46,962 bases of DNA. It comes from Sphingomonas azotifigens NBRC 15497. GTDB lineage: Bacteria; Pseudomonadota; Alphaproteobacteria; Sphingomonadales; Sphingomonadaceae. The translations under genes were made by a program, and so were the position numbers. Below the pieces are notes generated by a model that saw only the letters and a list, made by a program, of their open reading frames with translations, ran no database searches and was not told the origin of the DNA. This document shows positions 32,350-38,966 of the stretch, piece by piece (the first letter of the stretch is position 1; every line of letters starts with the position of its first letter). The stretch spans positions 1 to 46,962 of the forward strand of contig NZ_BCTR01000059.1 of NCBI RefSeq assembly GCF_002091475.1, in the 5' to 3' direction.

Positions 32350-33327
32350 TTACGGCGCGCGGCGCAGTGGCTGGGCTTCGCACAGGATCAGTGCGAACCA
32401 GTCCTTGTCGTCGGTCCATTGCTCGATCGGTGTCCAGCCGCCCGCGCGGAGCAGCTGTCGCGCGCCGTTGGGGCCGTATTTGTGGCTGTTCTCGGTGTGG
32501 ATCGTTTCGCCCGCCCCCATCGCGAAGGGCCGCCCGTCGACGGTGAAGTCGACGTCGCGCTGCGCCTCCAGATGCATTTCGATCCGTGCGAAATCCGCGT
32601 TCCAGATCGCGCGGTGGCGGAAGGCGTCGACCGGGATCGTGCCGTCCAGTTCGCGGTTGATCCGCTCCAGCAGGTTGAGGTTGAACGCTGCCGTTACCCC
32701 CGCCGCATCGTCATAGGCGGGGACGAGGATGTCGGGCGACTTCACCCGGTCCATGCCGATCAGCAGCCGCGCGCCTTCGCCGAGCCATTCGCGCATCGCG
32801 CGCAGCAGGTCGACCGCGTGCCAGGCGTTCATGTTGCCGATCGTCGAGCCGGGGAAGAAGCCGAGCTTCGGCAGCCCTGCCACCTGTTCGGGCAACGGCA
32901 CCGGCCGCAGGAAATCGGCCTCGACCGGATAGACCGGCAGGCCCGGAAAGGCCTGCGAGAGCTGTGCGGCGGAATGGCGCAGGAACTCGCCCGAAATGTC
33001 GATCGGCACATAGGCGGCGGGCTCGATCGCGCGGAGCAGGCGCGGGGTCTTCACCGACGAGCCCGAGCCGAACTCCACCACCGCCGCATTGGGCGCGGCA
33101 AGGTCGCCCAGCGCGCCCGAGATCGATTCGAGCAGCGCGGTCTCGGTGCGGGTCGGATAATATTCGGCAAGCTCGGTGATCTCCTCGAACAGTTCCGAAC
33201 CGCGGCGGTCGTAGAACCAGCGGGCGGGAATCGCACGCGGGCTGGCGGCGAGGCCGGTCAGCACATCGGCGCGGAAATGGGGATCGGCAAGGCTGGCCTG
33301 GCCGTCTTCGAGTTCCTGCTTGAGCAT
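32350..33327 (-). CDS. egtD: L-histidine N(alpha)-methyltransferase EgtD
   Basis: EgtD adds three methyl groups from S-adenosylmethionine to histidine, giving hercynine, the first step of ergothioneine synthesis. The 325-residue protein shows the family regions YDRRGSELFEEITELAEYYP near residue 40, the SAM-binding VVEFGSGSSVKTPRLL, and FFPGSTIGNM. The start shares one base with the egtB stop (TGATG), so the pair is translationally coupled. Length is normal. Confidence 0.95.
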   Translation of the reverse strand: MLKQELEDGQASLADPHFRADVLTGLAASPRAIPARWFYDRRGSELFEEITELAEYYPTRTETALLESISGALGDLAAPNAAVVEFGSGSSVKTPRLLRAIEPAAYVPIDISGEFLRHSAAQLSQAFPGLPVYPVEADFLRPVPLPEQVAGLPKLGFFPGSTIGNMNAWHAVDLLRAMREWLGEGARLLIGMDRVKSPDILVPAYDDAAGVTAAFNLNLLERINRELDGTIPVDAFRHRAIWNADFARIEMHLEAQRDVDFTVDGRPFAMGAGETIHTENSHKYGPNGARQLLRAGGWTPIEQWTDDKDWFALILCEAQPLRRAP

Positions 33328-34589
33328 CAGAGGTCCTTCGCCAGACGCACGCCGGTGAACTGCCAGCGCTGATGGGGGTAGAAGAAGTTGCGGTAGCTGG
33401 CCCGGACATGGCCGCGCGGGGTGGCGCAGCTGCCGCCGCGCAGCACGAACTGCCCGCTCATGAACTTGCCGTTATATTCGCCGACCGCACCCTCGGCGGT
33501 GCGGAAGCCGGGATAGGGGCGATAGGCGCTGCCGGTCCATTCCCAGACGTCGCCGAACCAGGCGGGCCCGCCGGCCGACGGGCGCGGCTCGACCGGACCG
33601 GCCGCATCGAGCTGGTTGCCGCCCAGCGGATCGGCGCCTGCGGCCGCGGCTTCCCATTCGAACTCGGTCGGCAGCCGGGCGCCGGCCCAGCTGGCATAGG
33701 CATCGGCCTCGAAGAAGCTGACATGGGTCACCGGCGCCGCCGGATCGATCGGGCGGCGGCCGTCGAGCCCGAAGCGCGTCCACACCCCATCGATCTCTGC
33801 CCAGTAGAGCGGCGCGGCAATGCGGTTGGCCTGCACCCAGGCCCAGCCGTCCGACAGCCAGTGGCGCGGTTCGGCATAGCCGCCATCGGCGATGAACGCC
33901 GCCCATTCGCCATTGGTGATGGTGCGATCGGCCAGCGTATGGAGGTGGAGCAGGGCGGTGTGGCGTGGCCCTTCGCAATCGAAGGCGAAGCCGTCTGCCG
34001 CGTCGATGCCCACCGAGACCTCGCCGATACGGCCCTCGATCCAGCCGATCGGGCCGGGCATCGCCACCGGCACCTTGGCCGCGCCGGGCCACATCGCGGG
34101 CTCGAGCGGGTTGACCGAGAAATGGTGGAGGATGTCGGTCAGCAGCAGTTCCTGGTGCTGCTGCTCGTGCTGGCAACCCAGCTCGATCAGCGCGAGCGCA
34201 TCCGAGGAAAGCGTCGGGAGGGCATCGCAGATTGCCGCATCGACGGCGGCGCGATAGGCTTGGACCTCGTCGAGCGCCGGGCGCGAAAGCATGCCGCGGC
34301 GGGGACGGGCGTGGCGCTGCCCCTCAGCCTCGTAATAGCTGTTGAACAGGAACGGCCAGCGCGCGTCGAACAGGCGGTAGCCGGGCACATGATCGCGCAG
34401 CACAAAGGTTTCGAAGAACCAGGTCGTGTGCGCGAGATGCCATTTCGCCGGCGAGGCGTCGTCCATCGACTGGAGCGTCGCATCCGCGTCGGAAAGCGGC
34501 GCGACCAGCGCGGTGCTCAGCGCCCGTACCGCCGAGAAACGGCGGGCCAGTGCATCCGGCGGCACGGCGGTAGCGGGCGTTGTTCTCAT
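33327..34589 (-). CDS. egtB: Ergothioneine biosynthesis sulfoxide synthase EgtB
   Basis: EgtB is a non-heme iron enzyme that joins hercynine to cysteine or gamma-glutamylcysteine with O2, forming a sulfoxide. The 420-residue protein has an N-terminal DinB-like domain with iron-binding His in KWHLAHTTWFFE and CQHEQQHQELLLTD, and a C-terminal formylglycine-enzyme-like domain ending with FVLRGGSCATPRGHVRASYRNFF. No egtA or egtC is next to it, so cysteine may be the sulfur donor. AGGAGA lies just before the ATG at 34589, and a perfect dyad is found slightly further upstream. Confidence 0.95.
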   Translation of the reverse strand: MRTTPATAVPPDALARRFSAVRALSTALVAPLSDADATLQSMDDASPAKWHLAHTTWFFETFVLRDHVPGYRLFDARWPFLFNSYYEAEGQRHARPRRGMLSRPALDEVQAYRAAVDAAICDALPTLSSDALALIELGCQHEQQHQELLLTDILHHFSVNPLEPAMWPGAAKVPVAMPGPIGWIEGRIGEVSVGIDAADGFAFDCEGPRHTALLHLHTLADRTITNGEWAAFIADGGYAEPRHWLSDGWAWVQANRIAAPLYWAEIDGVWTRFGLDGRRPIDPAAPVTHVSFFEADAYASWAGARLPTEFEWEAAAAGADPLGGNQLDAAGPVEPRPSAGGPAWFGDVWEWTGSAYRPYPGFRTAEGAVGEYNGKFMSGQFVLRGGSCATPRGHVRASYRNFFYPHQRWQFTGVRLAKDL

Positions 34590-34609
34590 TCTGTTCTCCT
34601 ACCGCAACC

Positions 34610-34627
34610 GGGTTGCAGGTGCAACCC
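34610..34627 (-). promoter_or_regulatory. Perfect dyad upstream of egtB, candidate operator
   Basis: GGGTTGCA-GG-TGCAACCC is an 18-base perfect inverted repeat 20 bases before the egtB start; a third GGTTGC half-site follows on the egtB side. It sits in the 64-base gap after the PduO gene on the same strand. There is no T-run, so it looks more like a protein-binding site than a terminator. Confidence 0.45.
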
Positions 34628-34653
34628 ATACGGAGGGATGCGCGACGAGACCG

Positions 34654-35220
34654 TTATTGGTTACGAGGCCCCCCAGGCACCCACAGAACGTCGGTTGCGC
34701 CCTTTTGGTTCATGGTGCGGGCTGCCACGAACAAAAAATCCGAAAGTCTATTGAGATAGATCAGCGCGTTAGCGCTCAGCGTACCCTGATCGTTGGCCGC
34801 GACGGCGGCGCGTTCGGCCCGGCGGGTGATCGCGCGAGCGAGGTGGATCGCCGCTGCCGCGGGGCTGCCGCCGGGCAGGACGAAGCTGTTGAGCGGCGAA
34901 AGATCGTCGTTCAGCGCGTCGATCGCCGCCTCCAGCCAGGCGATCTGCTCGACCGTGATCCGCAGCGCGCCTTCGGGATCCCCCGGCGTGGCGAGATCAG
35001 CGCCGAGGTCGAACAGGTCATTCTGGATCCGCGCGAGCGTCGCATCGAGAGGATCACCGGGCGCGAGCGCGGTGCGGGCGACGCCGATCGCGCTGTTCGC
35101 CTCGTCGACATCGCCGATCGTCTCCATGCGCGCGGAGGCCTTGGAAACGCGCGAGCCGTCGGCAAGGCCGGTGGTGCCGGCGTCGCCGGTGCGGGTGTAG
35201 ATCTTGTTCAGCTTTACCAT
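34654..35220 (-). CDS. pduO: PduO-type cob(I)yrinic acid a,c-diamide adenosyltransferase
   Basis: The enzyme transfers adenosyl from ATP to cob(I)alamin, giving coenzyme B12. The 188-residue protein has the ATP-binding N-terminus KIYTRTGDAGTTGLADGSRV, the GDVDEANSAIG helix, and the C-terminal NRLSDFLFVAART with the conserved Arg/Asp of the PduO fold. Length is standard. No other cobalamin gene lies nearby, so it probably serves salvage. It is upstream of egtB on the same strand, with a 64-base gap holding a dyad. Confidence 0.94.
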   Translation of the reverse strand: MVKLNKIYTRTGDAGTTGLADGSRVSKASARMETIGDVDEANSAIGVARTALAPGDPLDATLARIQNDLFDLGADLATPGDPEGALRITVEQIAWLEAAIDALNDDLSPLNSFVLPGGSPAAAAIHLARAITRRAERAAVAANDQGTLSANALIYLNRLSDFLFVAARTMNQKGATDVLWVPGGPRNQ

Positions 35221-35334
35221 GGCGCCAGAGGTAGAGCGGAAGCGCCCCGCGGACTAGGGGCCAGAGGGACAGGCGGCGGAACCCCCGGATAGCGCGACCG
35301 TTCGAAGAGCCTGCCTCGTCTGGGGAGACGTCCC

Positions 35335-35775
35335 GTGCCCGATCCCGTACCGCTTCGCTCTCGCGCCTATGGCCTGCCGCTGCACCCGATCGTGCTCGGC
35401 CTGCCGTTCGCCTGCTTCTTCGCCGCGATGATCACCGACATCGCCTATGTCCGCACCTATGACATCGCCTGGAAGAATTTCTCCGACTGGCTGCTCGCGG
35501 GCGGGATGGTGCTGGGGGCGCTCGGCGCGATCGTCGGGATCGTCGATCTGGTGCGGCCGGCGGTGCGGGCCAACCGGCTGGTGACTCCCTATGCGATCGC
35601 CTATGCCGTCGCCATGGTGTTGGCGCTGCTCAACAATTTCATCCACAGCCGCGATGCGTACGGCGCCATGCCGGCGGGGCTGATCCTGTCGGTGCTCACC
35701 GTGCTGGTGCTGACCGGCGCGTCGGCGCTCGGCGCGATCCTGCTGCGCCAGAGCCAGGTCGGAGGATTCCGCTGA
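35335..35775 (+). CDS. DUF2231 small membrane protein
   Basis: A 146-residue protein with four predicted helices, starting from GTG. The pattern LPLHPIVLGLPFACFFAA near residue 15 and a His in NNFIHSRDAYG on the loop before the last helix match DUF2231, a family of small membrane proteins of unknown function. The paired His could bind heme or metal, which I infer only from position. Its stop shares one base with the start of the dehydrogenase-like lipoprotein gene (TGATG), so the two are translated together. Confidence 0.85.
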   Translation: MPDPVPLRSRAYGLPLHPIVLGLPFACFFAAMITDIAYVRTYDIAWKNFSDWLLAGGMVLGALGAIVGIVDLVRPAVRANRLVTPYAIAYAVAMVLALLNNFIHSRDAYGAMPAGLILSVLTVLVLTGASALGAILLRQSQVGGFR

Positions 35776-37067
35776 TGCGTGCACTGCTTCTCGCCGCGGG
35801 CGCCACGCTCGCCCTCGCCGGCTGCGCCAGCAAGGGCGGCGATACCAGCCAGCAGATCGGCGGCGATCCCAAGCTGCCGGACATCCAGCAATATCTCGTG
35901 CCGCCGATGCATGTCGTGCCGCCCAGCCCCTGGGGCAGCGGTGCGCCCAAGGTGCCGGCGGGGCTCAAGGTCCAGGCCTTCGCCACCGGCCTCGCCAAGC
36001 CGCGCTCGGTCTACACGCTGCCCAATGGCGATGTGCTGGTGGTCGAGACCGACGGCCCGCCCGAGCCGATCCATCGGCCCAAGGACGTGGTGATGAACCT
36101 CATCCAGGCGCATGCCCATGGCGGCGGCAAGGCGGGGATGGACATCATCCTGCTGCGCGACGCGAACGGCGACGGTGTGCCGGAACTCAAGACCAAGTTC
36201 CTCACCGGCCTCAACTCGCCCTTCGGCGTCGCGCTGGTCGGCGGCGACCTCTACGTCGCCAATACCGACGCGATTGTCCGCTTCCCCTATCAGACCGGCC
36301 AGACGCGGATCACCGCGGCGGGCACCAAGCTGCTCGACCTGCCCGGCGGGCCGATCGACCATCACTGGACCAAGAGCCTCGTCGCCAGCCCGGACGGCAC
36401 CAAGCTCTATGTCGGGGTGGGATCGAACAGCAACATCACCGAAAACGGCATGGACGCCGAGCGCGGCCGCGCCGCGATCTGGGAGGTCGATCGCGCGACC
36501 GGCGCCTATCGGCTCTACGGCACGGGCCTGCGCAACCCCAACGGGCTGCAGTTCGAACCGCTGACCAACACGCTGTGGACCGTCGTCAACGAGCGCGACG
36601 AGCTCGGCCCGGATCTGGTGCCGGATTACCTCACCTCGGTACGCGACGGCGGCTTCTATGGCTGGCCGTACAGCTATTGGGGCCAGCACGTCGATCCGCG
36701 GGTCAAGCCGCAGCGGCCGGATCTCGTCGCCAAGGCGATCAAGCCGGACTACGGCCTCAGCAGCCATGTCGCGCCGCTCGGCATGGTGTTCTCGGCCAGT
36801 GCTGCGAGCCTGCCCGCGCAGTGGCGCTCGGGCGCGTTCATCGGCGAGCATGGCAGCTGGGATCGCGGCCATCTCAACGGCTACAAGGTGATCTACGTGC
36901 CGTTCGCCGAGGGTCGCCCCTCCGGCAAGGCGGTGGACGTGGTGACCGGCTTCGTCGACGGCGAGAAGGCGCATGGCCGTCCGGTGGGGCTGGGGCTCGA
37001 CAGGACCGGCGCGCTGCTGATCGCGGACGATCTCGGCAACACCGTGTGGCGGGTCAGCGGCGGGTAA
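35775..37067 (+). CDS. Lipoprotein of the L-sorbosone dehydrogenase/PQQ-type sugar dehydrogenase family
   Basis: A 430-residue beta-propeller protein with a lipobox (LALAGC, Cys17), so it is lipid-anchored. Motifs shared with soluble PQQ glucose dehydrogenase and sorbosone dehydrogenase are present: NSPFGVALVGGDLYVAN, GPIDHHWTKSLVASPDG with the likely catalytic His, GLRNPNGLQFEP, YGWPYSYWG and GEHGSWDR near the C-terminus. Such enzymes oxidise sugars or aldoses in the periplasm and pass electrons to the membrane. The true substrate and cofactor need testing. It is coupled to the DUF2231 gene, a possible electron acceptor. Confidence 0.88.
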   Translation: MRALLLAAGATLALAGCASKGGDTSQQIGGDPKLPDIQQYLVPPMHVVPPSPWGSGAPKVPAGLKVQAFATGLAKPRSVYTLPNGDVLVVETDGPPEPIHRPKDVVMNLIQAHAHGGGKAGMDIILLRDANGDGVPELKTKFLTGLNSPFGVALVGGDLYVANTDAIVRFPYQTGQTRITAAGTKLLDLPGGPIDHHWTKSLVASPDGTKLYVGVGSNSNITENGMDAERGRAAIWEVDRATGAYRLYGTGLRNPNGLQFEPLTNTLWTVVNERDELGPDLVPDYLTSVRDGGFYGWPYSYWGQHVDPRVKPQRPDLVAKAIKPDYGLSSHVAPLGMVFSASAASLPAQWRSGAFIGEHGSWDRGHLNGYKVIYVPFAEGRPSGKAVDVVTGFVDGEKAHGRPVGLGLDRTGALLIADDLGNTVWRVSGG

Positions 37068-37096
37068 GCGGCGGGTTTCCGGTACAGCGTCAAAGG

Positions 37097-37124
37097 CGTC
37101 ATCCCGGCGGAAGCCGGGATGACG
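37097..37124. repeat. Compact dispersed palindrome between convergent genes
   Basis: CGTCATCCCGGC-GGAA-GCCGGGATGACG is a perfect 12-bp stem with a GGAA loop, the simplest form of the repeat family seen at 495 and 31182. It lies between the stops of the dehydrogenase and HIG1-protein genes and may terminate both, although there is no T-run. Confidence 0.75.
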
Positions 37125-37152
37125 CTGGATAGGAAGGCTGAAGCGGCCCGCC

Positions 37153-37380
37153 TCAGCTCTTGGCGGAGGCGATCAGCAGGATCAGCGCGGCGATGCCGAT
37201 CGCCACCGCCTGGAACAGGATCCGCTTCTGCATCAGCTTGTTCGATCGGAGCGCGCGTTCGCTGGGGCCGTCGCCGTCCAGGTCCTGCGTGGTGGTGCCG
37301 GCCATGTTGACCAGCCCCTTGATGAGGAAGAACAGCGTCGCCAGGACCGCTGCGAGGAACAGGATCGCGAGGAACAACAT
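37153..37380 (-). CDS. HIG1-domain twin-transmembrane protein
   Basis: A 75-residue protein with two helices (about 3-24 and 55-71) joined by a polar loop, and the sequence NKLMQKRILFQAVAIGIAAL typical of HIG1 (hypoxia-induced gene 1) proteins. Mitochondrial members (Rcf1) bind and tune cytochrome c oxidase; bacterial members are less well known. It is nine bases downstream of gluQ on the same strand. A link with the aa3 oxidase encoded 30 kb away is conjecture. Confidence 0.8.
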   Translation of the reverse strand: MLFLAILFLAAVLATLFFLIKGLVNMAGTTTQDLDGDGPSERALRSNKLMQKRILFQAVAIGIAALILLIASAKS

Positions 37381-37389
37381 CGCGGTACC

Positions 37390-38232
37390 CTACGCCCCGA
37401 TCGCGCCAAAGCCAATCGGTACTTCCCCTTTGCGTAGGGTGTCGGCAAGCGCATGGCCATCCTCGCCCGCCAGCCGCAGCGCCTCCAGCGTCGGCGCACC
37501 GTGGCGCTTGGCGAGGCGGGTGCCGTCCGGGCCGGCGAGCAGCGCATGGTGACGGTATTCGGGTGTCGGCAGATCGAGCAGCGCCTGGAGCAGGCGGTGG
37601 ACATGGGTGGCGGCGAACAGGTCGGCGCCGCGCACGACATGGCTGATGCCCTGTGCGGCATCGTCGACGGTCACGGCGAGATGATAGCTGGCGGGCGCAT
37701 CCTTGCGGGCGAGGATCACGTCGCCATGTGCCATCGGATCGGCCGTCAGCGCACCGGCCTGCGCATCGTGCCAGACCAGCGGCCCGGCGTGCGCGATCGC
37801 CTTCGCCATGTCGAGCCGCCAGCTGTGCGGCCGCGTCAGGTCCGGATCGACCAGGTCGCGGCACGTGCCCGGGTAAAGCGGACCGTCGGGCCCGTGCGGT
37901 GCGGAGAGGCTCGCGGCGATATCGGCGCGGGTGCAGAAGCATGGATAGAGCAGCCCCATCGCCCGCAGCCGGTCGAGCGCATCCCGGTACAGCCCCAGCC
38001 GCTGCGACTGGAAGACCGGCGGTTCGTCCCATGTCAGCCCCAGCCAGTCGAGATCGGCGAGGATCGCTGCCACATGTTCAGGCCGCGAGCGGGTGCCGTC
38101 GATATCCTCGATCCGCAGCGTGAACCGCCCGCCCGCGCCTCGTGCGAGGTCATGGGCCTGGAGGGCGGAGAAGGCGTGGCCGAGATGGAGTCGACCGGTG
38201 GGACTGGGCGCAAATCGGCTGTGGATATTCAT
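37390..38232 (-). CDS. gluQ: Glutamyl-Q tRNA(Asp) synthetase
   Basis: GluQ (GluQRS, YadB) activates glutamate and attaches it to queuosine in the anticodon of tRNA(Asp). The 280-residue protein has the class I HIGH motif in FAPSPTGRLHLGHAFSAL, four zinc-binding candidates (CFC and YPGTC), and a KMSKS-like LAKRHGAP. It lacks the anticodon-binding domain of true glutamyl-tRNA synthetases, which fits its length. It is divergent from the HNH gene and is followed by the HIG1 gene. Confidence 0.95.
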   Translation of the reverse strand: MNIHSRFAPSPTGRLHLGHAFSALQAHDLARGAGGRFTLRIEDIDGTRSRPEHVAAILADLDWLGLTWDEPPVFQSQRLGLYRDALDRLRAMGLLYPCFCTRADIAASLSAPHGPDGPLYPGTCRDLVDPDLTRPHSWRLDMAKAIAHAGPLVWHDAQAGALTADPMAHGDVILARKDAPASYHLAVTVDDAAQGISHVVRGADLFAATHVHRLLQALLDLPTPEYRHHALLAGPDGTRLAKRHGAPTLEALRLAGEDGHALADTLRKGEVPIGFGAIGA

Positions 38233-38332
38233 GAATGTGGCTCTTGACCGCGAGTCGCGGCATATGCTGTCATGCGGGCGTCACGCTTCTGCGCAAGAGG
38301 CGAGGCACCGAAATCGAGGGTGAGGTTCTTGC

Positions 38333-38899
38333 ATGTACCATCCCGATCTGATCCGCCATCCGGATGGGTGCCCGGCGCTCGTGCTGAACGCCGATTATAC
38401 GCCGCTCAGCTATTATCCCCTGAGCGTCTGGCCCTGGCAAACCGCGATCAAGGCGATCTTTCTCGATCGTGTCGACGTCGTCTCGTATTATGAAAGAGAA
38501 GTGCGAAGTCCCAGCGCGGTGCTGAAGCTTCCTTCGGTCATCGCGCTCAAACAATATGTGAAGCCTTCGCAATTCCCCGCCTTCACCCGGTTCAATCTGT
38601 TCCTCCGCGACAAGTTCGCCTGCCAATATTGCGGATCGCACCGGGATCTCACCTTCGACCACGTCATCCCCCGCGCCCAGGGCGGCCGCACCACCTGGGA
38701 AAATGTCGCCACCGCCTGCGCCCCCTGCAATCTCCGCAAGGGTGGCCGCACCCCCCTGCAGGCCGGCATGCCACTCTACATCCAGCCGATCCGACCGACG
38801 AGCTGGCAGCTCCAGGAACATGGCCGCCGCTTCCCCCCCAACCATCTCCACGACACCTGGCGCGACTGGCTCTATTGGGACATCGAACTGGAGGCCTGA
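38333..38899 (+). CDS. HNH endonuclease
   Basis: A 188-residue protein with a canonical HNH core: CQYCG (first zinc pair), LTFDHVIPRAQGG (DH motif, catalytic His), WENVATACAPCNLRKGG (Asn and second zinc pair). The N-terminal part (LNADYTPLSYYPLSVWPW) is conserved in a widespread group of chromosomal HNH proteins not tied to phages. The biological role is unknown; no methylase or mobile-element gene is nearby. The start has an upstream GAGGTTCTTGC stretch. Confidence 0.92.
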   Translation: MYHPDLIRHPDGCPALVLNADYTPLSYYPLSVWPWQTAIKAIFLDRVDVVSYYEREVRSPSAVLKLPSVIALKQYVKPSQFPAFTRFNLFLRDKFACQYCGSHRDLTFDHVIPRAQGGRTTWENVATACAPCNLRKGGRTPLQAGMPLYIQPIRPTSWQLQEHGRRFPPNHLHDTWRDWLYWDIELEA

Positions 38900-38966
38900 G
38901 CGCTCCTCCCCCGCAAATTCCGCGTGTGTTATTGCGATAACACAGAGTCTCGGCTAAAGCGGGCGG

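Noticed and set aside
38333..38899. HNH protein as part of a restriction or homing system
   Set aside because: No methylase, intron or mobile gene is adjacent, and the N-terminal region is that of a common chromosomal HNH group.
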